Notes: a model not told the origin generated them from the sequence alone. Positions 15,711 through 24,898 are shown, counted from the first letter of the stretch. The stretch is 38,352 nt of DNA from Acidobacteriota bacterium (GCA_023474345.1 JAMCXS010000029.1:1-38352); one strand, 5' to 3'. Translations and numbers: made by a program.

Positions 15711-17453
15711 TCAACCACCTGATCCGCTTTGAGCAGCCGCCTGCCGAAGCATCGTGACCGCGTGCTTGAGAACCGCATCGGTCACCTGGCTGCCGGAAAG
15801 CATCCGCGCAAGCTCCGCGGCGCGTTCCTTCTCGTGGGGTAAGTAGTGCACGCCGGTAAGCGAACGTCCGTTGCGCTCGAATTTTTCCACATAGAAATGG
15901 TGATCAGCAAAACACGCGATTTGCGCCAGATGCGTTACACAGAGCACCTGGGATGCGCGTGCCAGCCGCTTCAGCCTTTGCCCCACACGTTCCGCTACAC
16001 GGCCGCCGATGCCAGCGTCAACTTCGTCAAAAACAAAAGTGGGATCGTACGCGCGCTTCATCTTCGCCGGGGGAGCAAGGCGCTCTGTGCCGAGCACCGT
16101 TTTGAGAGCGAGCATAATCCGGGAGAGTTCGCCACCCGAGGCAATCTTTTCGAGCGGGCGCAGTTCTTCGCCAGGGTTCGGTGAAAGGCGCAGATCGATA
16201 TCATCGAGCCCGTTCGGCCCTCCCTTCGTGGAATCCGCACCCGATGGAGCGGGGGATTCAAAGTGAACGACGAAACGCGTCTTTTCCATGCTCAGTTCCG
16301 CAAGTTCTTTCCGAACCGACTTCTCAAGCCGCTCGGCCGCCGCCCGCCGCTTCTCCGAAAGTTGCGTAGCCGCCCTTTGGTATTCGTTTGCCGCCTGCTG
16401 GAGCTGCCGTGCCAGTTCCCCCCGCCGCTCATCCGAATGCTCCAAAGCAGAAAGCCGCTGCCGAACTTGTTCTTGATAGGCCAGAACTTCTTCGAGCGTC
16501 TTGCCGTATTTCCTCTTCATGCGCCCGATCAAGGCAAGCCGGTCTTCCACTTCTTCCAGCCGGTGTGGTTTGGCCTCAAGGTTCTTCACGTAATCCCGGA
16601 GGGTTAGCGCCAGGTCTTCAAGCTGAGCTTTAGTTTCATAGAGAGGCGCAAAGTGAGCTTCCAGGGCGGGGTCGTAGATTCGCAGCTCTTCTAACGCGCG
16701 GATTGCGGTGGCCACCCTGTCGCAGGCGGAACGCTCTTCTTCGTAGAGCGCTCCATAGGCGGTTGAGGCTGCAGCCTGGATCTTCTCAAGATGGACCAGA
16801 ACGCGTCTTTCCTCTTCGAGGCGCGTGTCCTCACCCGGTTCCAGGCTTGCCTGCTCAAGTTCGCGGAGTTGGAAGCCGAGCAAGTCGGCCGTCCTCAGAC
16901 GATCTTGTTCATTTTGGCTGAGATTCTCAAGCTCCGTTTCGCTTTGCCGGCGGCGCGCGTAAAGCTCGGCTACCTGACTGCGGAGGTCCTCCACGCCGGC
17001 AAAGCGGTCAAGCAACTCGAGTTGCGCTTCGCGGGAAAACAAGGAAACCTGCTCATTCTGGCCATGAACCTCCACCAATTGACTGGCAAGCGCCCGGACT
17101 GCCGCGAGGGTTACAGGCTGATCGTTCACCAATAACCGACTCTTGCCGTTCGACTGGATGATGCGACGAAAAATGATCTCCGTTTCATCGGACATCGCCA
17201 AACCGTATTCTTCCAGCCAGTCTTTCCAGGCTTGTTTGTCCGGCACTCGAAAAACCGCCGTGACGATGGTCTTCTCACAACCGGTTCGAATCAAGTCGGT
17301 TGTAGCGCGTCCGCCGAGAGCCAAACCCAGGGCATCCACGACAATCGACTTGCCCGAACCTGTCTCGCCCGATAAGAGATTCAGGCCCGGGTGAAACTCC
17401 AGCGTGAGATCGTCGATTACCGCGTAATTCTGGATATGGATTTCCTGCAGCAT
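15711..17453 (-). CDS. recN: DNA repair protein RecN
   Basis: A 580-aa SMC-like ATPase that acts early in double-strand-break repair, tethering DNA ends. Walker A is GETGSGKS (29-36) after the typical start MLQEIHIQNYAVID. A long coiled-coil middle covers about 150-390. The ABC signature ASGGELSRIMLALK is at about 438-451, and Walker B (TFVFDEVDAGIGG) has D476/E477. Full length and intact. I looked for a LexA-type box in the upstream 100 bp and found none that was convincing. It is the first gene of a minus-strand run continuing into miaB after 141 bp. Confidence 0.96.
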   Translation of the reverse strand: MLQEIHIQNYAVIDDLTLEFHPGLNLLSGETGSGKSIVVDALGLALGGRATTDLIRTGCEKTIVTAVFRVPDKQAWKDWLEEYGLAMSDETEIIFRRIIQSNGKSRLLVNDQPVTLAAVRALASQLVEVHGQNEQVSLFSREAQLELLDRFAGVEDLRSQVAELYARRRQSETELENLSQNEQDRLRTADLLGFQLRELEQASLEPGEDTRLEEERRVLVHLEKIQAAASTAYGALYEEERSACDRVATAIRALEELRIYDPALEAHFAPLYETKAQLEDLALTLRDYVKNLEAKPHRLEEVEDRLALIGRMKRKYGKTLEEVLAYQEQVRQRLSALEHSDERRGELARQLQQAANEYQRAATQLSEKRRAAAERLEKSVRKELAELSMEKTRFVVHFESPAPSGADSTKGGPNGLDDIDLRLSPNPGEELRPLEKIASGGELSRIMLALKTVLGTERLAPPAKMKRAYDPTFVFDEVDAGIGGRVAERVGQRLKRLARASQVLCVTHLAQIACFADHHFYVEKFERNGRSLTGVHYLPHEKERAAELARMLSGSQVTDAVLKHAVTMLRQAAAQSGSGG

Positions 17454-17764
17454 AGAACCTCAGGAATCGAGTTTACCGCGAGTGCAGCCGCCGTGCGTAC
17501 CTTTCCGAAGCGACTGGAAACGGATCATAACTCGAAAACAATGGTTAGGAAATCGCCAAAATTCCCCCCTTCCCAACGCGCGTTCGCTGAAAGGAAGAAG
17601 CATTAACCAGCCGTTTGCGCAGCAGGTTCGTTTCCCGGCTGGCAACTCCAGGCCACCTGCTGCGCTCGGCAGCTTCCCCGGACCAGACTTCTGTGGAACG
17701 TCGCGAGTTTCAGCCCTTAGGGCAATGCGTTCATCAAGGGTTAATCCATCGTCGGGACGCCCAA
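17454..17764. other. intergenic region upstream of recN
   Basis: About 310 bp between recN and the CxCxxC protein gene. It presumably holds the recN promoter. No gene, clear -35/-10 pair or strong hairpin was seen. Confidence 0.4.
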
Positions 17765-18241
17765 TCATGTGGGCTCGGTCGACGGGAGAATCCAAGGCAC
17801 TTTTGCGGCGAACTCAAGTTGAACAAGGGGCGGTCCGGCAAATGGCACGCGCACCAAACCCAGGCGTGAGCTGAATCCCAAGCTGAAATTCTCGTTTATT
17901 TTCTCAAGGTCGGGTTGCCAGATATTTTCTGCAACTTGTTTCATGGCGTCGGCGCCGGAGAGAATGGACCCGACGAAGTGAAACCAGCCACCATAGAGGT
18001 GCCTGCCCGGTGCGAGGCGAGCAAGGTGATAGACTTCGACCTCACCATTGGGGGAAATACCCAGCTTCTCAAATAGGACGAGTACCTCAGCCGGATAGAG
18101 TTGAGCTCTCGCAGCCGCAAAATTCTGACAAGCCTCACAGCCACACTTTTCAGGTCCGCCAAGAGGGACGGAAGCATAAGCCTTTCTAGTGGCCTCCGGA
18201 TCATCGCTGATTTCCCATCGCCCAAACCGCACTGACTGCAC
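17765..18241 (-). CDS. conserved CxCxxC protein of unknown function
   Basis: A 158-aa soluble protein. I chose the GTG at 18241, with GAGGGG seven bases upstream, just before the conserved-looking RFGRWEISDDPEATRKAYA; an ATG at 18271 without a ribosome site is the alternative. The motif C33-G-C35-E-A-C38 in KCGCEACQNFAAARAQLYP, followed by GISPNGEVEVYHLARL, recalls an unnamed small family seen in varied bacteria, in which the Cys cluster may bind metal. The second half has no motif I can name. It stands alone, divergent from tolQ. Confidence 0.65.
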   Translation of the reverse strand: MQSVRFGRWEISDDPEATRKAYASVPLGGPEKCGCEACQNFAAARAQLYPAEVLVLFEKLGISPNGEVEVYHLARLAPGRHLYGGWFHFVGSILSGADAMKQVAENIWQPDLEKINENFSLGFSSRLGLVRVPFAGPPLVQLEFAAKVPWILPSTEPT

Positions 18242-18557
18242 GTTAGCGCCCCTCGCTCCCTGGTTTGGCATTGACAAACTATTATGCCTCAAGTCCTTTC
18301 GCGACCATCCGGAGCAATTTAGTTCGCAGCCAACTCCTGACAAGTCGGATCTCGACCATGCGGCTTACTACTCTCAGAGTCCACAAAAGGGCCTTCGAGG
18401 AAGGTTGGAGAAAATGTGGGGCTACCTTAGCACATGATGCCCAAACCGGAAACTGATCCACTACCAGCGCTTTCGCGTGATTGACGGAATTTGGCGCGCT
18501 GTGTTACGTTCGATTGGATGGTAGTATGACGGGATTTCCGCCTGCAAAGGAGGTCTT
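18242..18557. other. divergent intergenic region upstream of the tol cluster
   Basis: Holds the promoter region of tolQ. The best candidate is TTGACG (18481-18486) with TACGTT (18505-18510), an 18-bp spacer and a weak -10 box. The ribosome site AAGGAGG at 18547-18553 belongs to tolQ. No gene is seen. Confidence 0.4.
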
Positions 18558-19250
18558 TTGGTTACTGCCCTAATCCTGGTTTTCCAGGGTGATGTCTGGC
18601 AATATGTGGAAAGCACGGGACTTGTAGCACGCATCGTTTTGCTGATCCTGCTTTTCTTCTCGATTTTCTCCTGGGCCATTATCTTTCAGAAGTACCGGAC
18701 CTTTAAGCAAGCGCTGCTCGATTCCCATGAATTCCTGAAGATATTCCGTCAGAGCAAGAAGCTCTCTGACATTCGATCTTCTTGCTCGCTTCTCAAGGCC
18801 AGCCCTCTCCCCGATGTCTTTGAATCAGGATACCGGGAAATCGAGAACCAGGCTACCGTGAGCGAAAATCCCGGCAAAGTCGTCATTCGCAGTTTAGAGT
18901 CTGTCCGGCGTGCCCTCCAGATTGCTTCTACGGCGGAACTCTCCCGCCTGGAACGGAGGCTGCCTTGGCTGGCAACCACCGCCGCCGCAGCGCCTTTTAT
19001 CGGCCTGTTTGGAACCGTCTGGGGGATTATGGACGCTTTCCATGGCCTAGGCATGTCAGGAGCGGCCAGCCTGCGAAGCGTGGCCCCCGGAATTTCTGAA
19101 GCCCTGATCACGACTGCAGCAGGCCTGTTTGCCGCTGTCCCGGCTTTGATTGCCTATAATCAGTTTCTGCAACGGATTAAGGAATTTGGCTCCATGCTGG
19201 ACGATTTTGCTCTTGAATTCCTGAACCTGGCCGAGCGGTACTTTACATAG
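18558..19250 (+). CDS. tolQ: TolQ/ExbB-type proton channel subunit
   Basis: A 230-aa inner-membrane protein that with TolR forms the proton-driven motor of the Tol-Pal system. Three membrane segments are visible: about 22-43 (LVARIVLLILLFFSIFSWAIIF), about 137-158 (LPWLATTAAAAPFIGLFGTVWG) and about 178-200 (ISEALITTAAGLFAAVPALIAY). FIGLFGTVWGIM and ALITTAAGLFAAVPA are the MotA/TolQ/ExbB signatures. The start is a TTG, supported by a strong AAGGAGG four to five bases upstream. Its place before tolR and tolB favours TolQ over ExbB. Confidence 0.92.
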   Translation: MVTALILVFQGDVWQYVESTGLVARIVLLILLFFSIFSWAIIFQKYRTFKQALLDSHEFLKIFRQSKKLSDIRSSCSLLKASPLPDVFESGYREIENQATVSENPGKVVIRSLESVRRALQIASTAELSRLERRLPWLATTAAAAPFIGLFGTVWGIMDAFHGLGMSGAASLRSVAPGISEALITTAAGLFAAVPALIAYNQFLQRIKEFGSMLDDFALEFLNLAERYFT

Positions 19251-19346
19251 AGCGCTTGAGTTCCGCTGCCGAGCCTGCGGCACACGGCGGCTCGCATCAT
19301 CAAATGTCAAGCGGGATGCCAGCCGAGCGGCAAGAAGAGGTTGAAT

Positions 19347-19772
19347 ATGGCTTTTACAAACCTCCAGGGAAAAACGCAGACGTCGATGTCTGACATCAAC
19401 GTGACGCCCTTTGTGGACGTCATGCTGGTTCTGTTGGTGATCTTCATGCTCACTGCTCCGCTCTTAGAATCGGGAATCGAAGTTGATCTGCCCAAGACAA
19501 AAACCGTCAAAGTGATTTCCGAGGAGCGGGTGGTGGTCACCATTGACAAGCGGCAAACGATCTATGTGGGCAATGACCCGGTCAACATTCACAACCTGGG
19601 TCAAATCATTCTCAAACAGTTGAAGGGCTCGGGCGAATCGCCCGTCTATATTCGCTGTGACCAGGCCGTGCCGTTCGGGGCGTTTGCAGAGGTTATTGAC
19701 GCCCTGAAACAGGCGAAGCTCACCAACGTCAATATTGTTACTGAACCTCTGCACACCAAGGGCAATACGTAA
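19347..19772 (+). CDS. tolR: TolR/ExbD-type protein
   Basis: A 141-aa single-pass membrane protein, the peptidoglycan-side partner of TolQ. The ATG at 19347 is preferred over a TTG six bases upstream because AGAGG lies seven bases before it. The segment DINVTPFVDVMLVLLVIFMLTAP carries the proton-path Asp in PFVDVMLVL. The periplasmic domain follows (DLPKTKTVKV, VVVTIDKRQTIYVG, VYIRCDQAVPFGAF). The gene lies 96 bp after tolQ and 35 bp before the TonB-like gene. Confidence 0.93.
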   Translation: MAFTNLQGKTQTSMSDINVTPFVDVMLVLLVIFMLTAPLLESGIEVDLPKTKTVKVISEERVVVTIDKRQTIYVGNDPVNIHNLGQIILKQLKGSGESPVYIRCDQAVPFGAFAEVIDALKQAKLTNVNIVTEPLHTKGNT

Positions 19773-19807
19773 CCGAGGCATCGGCCAGGTAGCCTTGCTG
19801 TCTAGTC

Positions 19808-20608
19808 ATGGGCGCTGCAGCCTTCACATTTCCGGCCGATCATCGTGAGAGCCTTCGCGGCCCGCTTCTCGCCTCGATCGTTTTTCACGGGCTCTTACTG
19901 GTGATTGCGGTCGTCTACACTTTCTTGGGATCACGCATGGGCAAAGGTTGGGGACAATCCTTGAGTTCGGGGAGCGCCATTCACGTGAATGCCGTGGCTT
20001 CTCTGCCCGGTGTTCCGCTCCCTAGCCCCCGGCTTACCGCTCCGAGCACCGTCGCCGTTGAGAGTCCGGGCCTTTACCAGACTGAGCCTGTTCCCAAACC
20101 GCCGCCCTCACCCGACGTGGAGAAAATCCCCAAGTTCAAAGAGGCCGTAAAACCTGAAAGGCAGAAGATCCGTGCCAACCCGCGGATCCAAAAAGAAATC
20201 GTGCCGCCTCCCACAAACGCCGTTCCCTTCGGCCAGGGCGGCAAACCCGCCATGAACTACAGCGCGGTCGCGACGGCCGCCGGTGAGGCGGGCATTGCGA
20301 TCGGCGAAGGCAATTTTGGAGAGCAATACGGATGGTACGTCCAGGCGGTTCGGAATCGAATCAGCGGCAACTGGCTGCTTTCAACTATTAGCCCAAATAT
20401 TCTGACGGCGCCGCGCGTCTACGTGGATTTCACCATTCAGCGGGACGGAGCCGTTACCGACGCTCACATTACCCAGTCGAGCGGAATCCCTGAGGTGGAC
20501 CGTTCCGCTCTCCGGGCGGTCCTCGCCTCCAGCCCTTTGGCGCCGCTCCCTTCAGACTATTCCGGGAATAAAGTATCCGTGGAGTTTTACTTTGACTACA
20601 AGCGCTGA
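19808..20608 (+). CDS. TonB/TolA-like energy transducer with TonB C-terminal domain
   Basis: A 266-aa protein with one membrane anchor (about 21-42, LLASIVFHGLLLVIAVVYTFLG), a proline/lysine-rich periplasmic spacer (about 75-140, including PVPKPPPSPDVEKIPKFKEAVKP), and a C-terminal TonB-type fold (about 165-266: YGWYVQAVRNRISGNWLL, VYVDFTIQRDGAV, SGIPEVDRSALRAV). Its position between tolR and tolB means it probably does the job of TolA, reaching from TolQR to Pal/TolB. By sequence it is TonB-family, so I leave the symbol empty. No clear ribosome site precedes the ATG, so coupling to tolR translation is possible. Confidence 0.85.
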   Translation: MGAAAFTFPADHRESLRGPLLASIVFHGLLLVIAVVYTFLGSRMGKGWGQSLSSGSAIHVNAVASLPGVPLPSPRLTAPSTVAVESPGLYQTEPVPKPPPSPDVEKIPKFKEAVKPERQKIRANPRIQKEIVPPPTNAVPFGQGGKPAMNYSAVATAAGEAGIAIGEGNFGEQYGWYVQAVRNRISGNWLLSTISPNILTAPRVYVDFTIQRDGAVTDAHITQSSGIPEVDRSALRAVLASSPLAPLPSDYSGNKVSVEFYFDYKR

Positions 20609-20686
20609 GTTTTAGCGGGCCGCCTGTTCTCAAGGTGCAACACAGTTCAAGACATCTTATGAGGATGATGACGCATCACTTGACCG

Positions 20687-22021
20687 ATGAAACACCGACA
20701 CACTAACCTCCTTCTGCTAGCGATATTTCTTGCAACTTTTTTGGGCCACACGCAAGTGGCAAAGAGCCAGGGCTGGTTTCGCACTGGAATCAACCTGGGC
20801 CAGTCAAAGGTCCGGATCGCGGTTCCCGACTTTGCTGCGCGCTCACAGGACCAGCGCCTGGTCAGCCTGACGCAGGTCTTTAACAAGGTGTTATGGGACG
20901 ATCTGGACAACTCAGGAATTTTAGATCTGGTCAGCAAGAGCCTCTATCCTCTGAAAACCCCCCAGGAACCCCAAGACGTTGACTACAATGCCTGGAGCAG
21001 CGCTCCTGCTTCCGCCCAGATGCTGGCCTTCGGGTATGCGGAAATCATCAACAACAACTTCGTGGTTACCGCACGGCTGTTTGACGTCCACAACCCCACG
21101 AACCCTGCGGTGCTGCAAAAGCGGTATGTCGCGACCCTCACCGAACTCTCCGCCCGGGAAGTAGCGCATCACTTCGCCAATGAAATTATTCAAATCCTCG
21201 GCGGAGGCATCTCCGGAATTAACCTGACCAAGATCGCCTTTGTCAGCAACCGGACGGGTAATCCTGAAATCTGGGTGATGGATTATGATGGCTACAATCA
21301 GCACCAAATAACCAATTATCACTCGTTGTGTTTAACGCCGCGCTGGTCGCCGGACAATTCCGATTTGGCCTTCACAAGCTACGCCAGCGGCAATCCTGAA
21401 ATTTATGTCTTCTCGTTGCTCACCAATCGCCGAATTCCCTTCCCGACATACAAGGGCCTCAACACCACGCCCGCATGGTCCCCGGACGGCAAGAAGATTG
21501 CCTTTTGTTCCAGCATGAGCGGTGATCCGGAAATCTATGTCTGCGATCGCAATGGACTCAACCTGCAACGGCTCACTTTTTCGCCGGGAGTCGACATCTC
21601 CCCTGTCTGGAATCCCAAAACCGGCAATGAAATTGCTTTCGTCTCGGACCGCAGTGGCAGCCCGCAGATTTACATCATGAATGCCGATGGTACAAATCTG
21701 CGGCGGCTGATTACGGCAGGGGGCGATGCCGAGGCGCCCTCTTGGTCGCCGAATGGGCTCTACATCGCCTTCTCGTGGCGGGTTACAGAGACCGGAGAAT
21801 GGGATGTTTATGTGATCGAAATTGCAACAGGGCGCATCATACAGTTGACGCACAACGCGGGGAGGAACGAGCATCCCACCTGGTCTCCGGATGGGCGGCA
21901 CCTTGTCTTCGAGTCCACGCGAACCGGCACGCGGCAAATTTGGACCATGCTGGCCGACGGCTCAGACCCGAAGCAATTAACCACCAAAGGCCGCAATTGG
22001 AACCCCAACTGGTCGAATTAG
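20687..22021 (+). CDS. tolB: Tol-Pal system translocation protein TolB
   Basis: A 444-aa periplasmic protein: signal peptide about 1-28 (LLLLAIFLATFLGHTQVAKS), an N-terminal alpha/beta domain (about 35-180) and a six-bladed beta-propeller built of WD40-like repeats. The propeller shows recurrent NPEIWVMDYDG, DPEIYVCDRNG and SPQIYIMNADG motifs, each followed by a PxWSPDG-like turn. It shuttles between Pal and the inner-membrane Tol complex. Normal length and intact. The gene follows the TonB-like gene by 78 bp. A ribosome site is not obvious. Confidence 0.95.
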   Translation: MKHRHTNLLLLAIFLATFLGHTQVAKSQGWFRTGINLGQSKVRIAVPDFAARSQDQRLVSLTQVFNKVLWDDLDNSGILDLVSKSLYPLKTPQEPQDVDYNAWSSAPASAQMLAFGYAEIINNNFVVTARLFDVHNPTNPAVLQKRYVATLTELSAREVAHHFANEIIQILGGGISGINLTKIAFVSNRTGNPEIWVMDYDGYNQHQITNYHSLCLTPRWSPDNSDLAFTSYASGNPEIYVFSLLTNRRIPFPTYKGLNTTPAWSPDGKKIAFCSSMSGDPEIYVCDRNGLNLQRLTFSPGVDISPVWNPKTGNEIAFVSDRSGSPQIYIMNADGTNLRRLITAGGDAEAPSWSPNGLYIAFSWRVTETGEWDVYVIEIATGRIIQLTHNAGRNEHPTWSPDGRHLVFESTRTGTRQIWTMLADGSDPKQLTTKGRNWNPNWSN

Positions 22022-22469
22022 CACCCCGGCTTGCCCGGATTATTCGGGAATTGGCGCGTGAGGGACGCGAAGGTACGCGGATTGCTCCATTCCGTAACGC
22101 GGTCCCTTTTAACCTGTTCTTTCTTCGCCGTTTCCAACGCTACGGGAGTGTCACTGGCCAGACATCACGATCTCAGGGCCGCGTCTTGGGGCTCGACTGG
22201 AGGTCGCATCCTTTCACGAGTTCCCGTCATGACATGAATAATCCGAGTTGGAATCAGCTAATATAAGCGAGATTAATAAGCCGCTGCACACATAGAGACT
22301 GTTTTTTATTTCCAATTAGTGTTAGGATTCAGTGCTTTGCCAATTGTTCCTGGTGGGTCTCATATAGAGTAGGTAGTCGGTTCATCATTCTAAAAACGAA
22401 TTGTTAAACATCGTAACAACTATCTCATCGGGAAGACAAAAGCTCCCGCACATTCAAGGAGGATGTAGT
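22022..22469. other. intergenic region between tolB and pal
   Basis: About 450 bp without a convincing gene. A weak hairpin CCCGGA-TTA-TTCGGG follows the tolB stop. The AT-rich half (22240-22440) is a likely promoter region for pal; TATAGA at about 22362 could be a -10 box, but no good -35 is paired with it. AAGGAGG at 22456-22462 is the pal ribosome site. Confidence 0.45.
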
Positions 22470-23216
22470 ATGCAACAGGGGAAACGCAAGTTCGCGCTTC
22501 TCGTAGGTATTCTCGGTGTTGTTATTCTGGCGGCGTCGTGCCACAAGAAAAAGGTGGCACCGCCACCGCCGCCACCCCCGCCGCCCGCAGCGGCTGCCCC
22601 AACGGTAAGCCTTACGGCAGAACCGAGCACCATTCAACAAGGGGAATCCGTTACGTTGAGTTGGTCGTCAGAAAACGCGACTGATCTTGACCTCCAACCC
22701 GAGATCGGCAAGGTTCAGCCAAGCGGTTCGACCAGCGTGTCACCGGAGGAGTCGACCACTTACACACTGACGGCAAAGGGTCCCGGCGGAACCAGTACTG
22801 CCCAGGCACGCGTTACCGTCACCAGCCCACCCCCGCCGCCACCCCCTGCGGCTCCGCCGGCGGTCTCAGAAGAAACCTTGTTTGAGCAAAACATCAAGGA
22901 TGCCTTCTTTGACTTTAACAAGTCCAACATCCGGCCGGATGCTCAGCAAGCCTTGACGGCAGACGCCAACTTCCTCCAGGCTCATCCCAGCATCAACTTC
23001 GTAATCGAAGGTCACTGCGATGAGCGCGGCAGCGAAGAATACAACCTTGGCCTGGGAGACCGGCGCGCGAATGCAGCCAAGAATTTCCTGGTGAACCTCG
23101 GCGTGTCGGCGTCCCGAATTACAACCATCTCTTACGGGAAAGACCGTCCGTTCTGCACCGAGCATACAGAAGCCTGCTGGCAGAAGAACCGCCGGGCTCA
23201 TTTTGTGCTTAAGTAG
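22470..23216 (+). CDS. pal: peptidoglycan-associated lipoprotein Pal with Ig-like insert
   Basis: A 248-aa outer-membrane lipoprotein that anchors the outer membrane to peptidoglycan. The ATG at 22470 follows AAGGAGG by seven bases. The lipobox ends AASC, with the lipidated Cys near residue 24. A proline run then leads to an Ig-like beta-domain (about 45-120: PTVSLTAEPSTIQQGESVTL to STAQARVTVT) and a second proline run. The OmpA-like domain (about 140-248) contains FDFNKSNIRPDA, VIEGHCDERGSEEYNLGLGD and RRANAAKNFL, with the peptidoglycan-binding Asp and Arg. The extra Ig-like module makes it much longer than the enterobacterial protein of about 170 aa. Confidence 0.94.
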   Translation: MQQGKRKFALLVGILGVVILAASCHKKKVAPPPPPPPPPAAAAPTVSLTAEPSTIQQGESVTLSWSSENATDLDLQPEIGKVQPSGSTSVSPEESTTYTLTAKGPGGTSTAQARVTVTSPPPPPPPAAPPAVSEETLFEQNIKDAFFDFNKSNIRPDAQQALTADANFLQAHPSINFVIEGHCDERGSEEYNLGLGDRRANAAKNFLVNLGVSASRITTISYGKDRPFCTEHTEACWQKNRRAHFVLK

Positions 23217-23228
23217 TCGCAAGGTCAT

Positions 23229-23269
23229 GCCGGGAGTTCTCAACGGGCTCCCGGCTTCCCCTTTGTTTG
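23229..23269 (+). terminator. intrinsic terminator after pal
   Basis: GCCGGGAG (23229-23236) and CTCCCGGC (23248-23255) form a perfect 8-bp stem with an 11-base loop, followed by TTCCCCTTTGTTT. It lies 12 bases after the pal stop. Confidence 0.75.
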
Positions 23270-23457
23270 AAAACCAGTTTAGCCTTACGCGGAAGGCCGG
23301 CCTGCCGCGCCCAGGTTGGTTCGCCTGAGCACAGGCGAACGTGCAGCAAGGGTGAAATACTACATTCCCACCGAGCGGCCTTCGCAGTTGACCCGAGCCT
23401 TGCCTTAAGGTTAGACTCAAAAGCGTTTACATCTCCTTGCGTGAGGTAGATACGCCC

Positions 23458-24372
23458 TTGAGAAAGTATATCTTTACAGCCGTCTCCATCACGTTATTCT
23501 GTGCCTTCACTTCGTCTCCGGCTTTTGGCGTGAGCCGTGAGATCATCCAAATGATGCAACAGCTCGATACGTTGCAGCAAATGGTCCAGAATCTCCAGAA
23601 TACCGTATCCACCCAGACGGCCATTCTGCATACCTTGGTTCAGCAAACCGCCCATGACGTCAGCCAGATAAAATCCAACATGGCGGACCTTCAGCAGAAA
23701 ACCAGTGAAAACCTGGCGACATCGGCGAACAAACTGGACTCGATGACCAGCCAGATTCAGGCCCTCAACGCGAGTCTGGACCAGGCGCAAGCACAACTGA
23801 GCAAGCTTAGCGACCAGGTTGCCCAGACACAGAACATTATTCAGACGCTGAATAAGCCGCCTGCGCCCCCTCCGGGACAAACGCCTGAGGAGGGCGCCAC
23901 CGCTGCTCCTGGCGGGGCCACCACGCCTGGCGGCGCTCCGAGTGCCGGCACGAGCGCTGCCCCGAACGTCCCCGACCCCAATTCTCTGTACAGCTCCGCG
24001 TTGACCAGCTTTAACAGCGGACAGTACGCTCTGGCGATGCAGAGCTTTCAAGAGTACTTACAGTACTATGGTGATACGCCGCGAGCCTCGAATGCGCAGT
24101 ACTACATCGCCGAATGCTATTACAACAACGGCGATTATGCCCACGCAATCAAAGCATATGACAAGTGCATTGAGCGTTATCCAAAGGGTAACAAGGCCGC
24201 TGCCGCACAACTCAAGAAGGGGTACGCCTTGCTCGCCAACGGGCAGAGGGCGGCGGGTATCCAGGAGCTGCGTTCCCTGGTCGAACGGCACCCCGGGTCG
24301 CACGAGGCTGATCTCGCAATCCAGCGTCTCAGGAGGCTGGGAATCATCATTCGTCCCAGCCGCAAAGGCTAA
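23458..24372 (+). CDS. cpoB: cell division coordinator CpoB/YbgF-like
   Basis: A 304-aa periplasmic protein. The TTG at 23458 is chosen because GAGGTAG lies eight bases upstream and it puts a clean signal peptide at the front (RKYIFTAVSITLFCAFTSSPAFG); another TTG seven codons earlier is possible. It has a long glutamine-rich coiled coil (about 28-130), a Pro/Gly/Ala linker (about 133-175), then three TPR-like repeats (SLYSSALTSFNSGQYALAMQ, AQYYIAECYYNNGDYAHAIK, AQLKKGYALLANGQRAAGIQ). CpoB links Tol-Pal constriction to septal peptidoglycan synthesis. The order tolQ-tolR-tonB-tolB-pal-cpoB matches the canonical cluster. Confidence 0.9.
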   Translation: MRKYIFTAVSITLFCAFTSSPAFGVSREIIQMMQQLDTLQQMVQNLQNTVSTQTAILHTLVQQTAHDVSQIKSNMADLQQKTSENLATSANKLDSMTSQIQALNASLDQAQAQLSKLSDQVAQTQNIIQTLNKPPAPPPGQTPEEGATAAPGGATTPGGAPSAGTSAAPNVPDPNSLYSSALTSFNSGQYALAMQSFQEYLQYYGDTPRASNAQYYIAECYYNNGDYAHAIKAYDKCIERYPKGNKAAAAQLKKGYALLANGQRAAGIQELRSLVERHPGSHEADLAIQRLRRLGIIIRPSRKG

Positions 24373-24442
24373 GGCGCGAACCTAAAGCGGCAGGAGCAAA
24401 CGGAAAAGGGAAATCAATCGCACATAAAAGGGCGAGGTTCTT

Positions 24443-24898
24443 ATGTCTGGGTCTGTGAATAAAGTCATCCTGATTGGCCGGGTCGGCCGGGATCCTGAGG
24501 TCAAATACACTCCCAGTGGAAGTCCGGTAGCGAAGTTTTCACTGGCGACTGACGAAACATTCAAAGATCGCAACGGAGCGCAGCAGCGCCGTACCGAATG
24601 GCACAACATTGTAGCCTGGAACAAGCTGGCGGAAATCTGCGGAGAATATCTCTCCAAAGGCAAGCAGATCTATATTGAAGGCAGCATTCGAAGCCGCCAG
24701 TGGGAAGATCAGTCCGGGAACAAGCGCACTTCTTATGACATCATTGCACGCACTATGCAGATGCTGGGATCGAAGGCCGACTCGGAACGGGCCGCGGCAG
24801 CCTTTGAGCGCACGTCCGGTCCTGGCCCTGGAGAACCCCCCGCACCACCCGAGCCTGCTCCGGAGGGCGAAATCACAGACGACGATATTCCCTTTTAA
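24443..24898 (+). CDS. ssb: single-stranded DNA-binding protein
   Basis: A 151-aa SSB. The OB fold (about 1-110) includes SVNKVILIGRVGRDPEV, FSLATDE, RTEWHNIVAW and YIEGSIRSRQW. A proline/glycine-rich linker ends in the acidic tip DDDIPF, which recruits repair and replication partners. GCGAGG lies five to eight bases before the ATG. It follows cpoB by 70 bp and may be read through from it, though its own promoter is likely. Confidence 0.96.
   Translation: MSGSVNKVILIGRVGRDPEVKYTPSGSPVAKFSLATDETFKDRNGAQQRRTEWHNIVAWNKLAEICGEYLSKGKQIYIEGSIRSRQWEDQSGNKRTSYDIIARTMQMLGSKADSERAAAAFERTSGPGPGEPPAPPEPAPEGEITDDDIPF

Noticed and set aside
19979-19990. ATTCACGTGAAT palindrome inside the TonB-like gene
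   Set aside because: It shares only the TTCACGTGAA centre with parS and lacks the flanking GT/AC bases.
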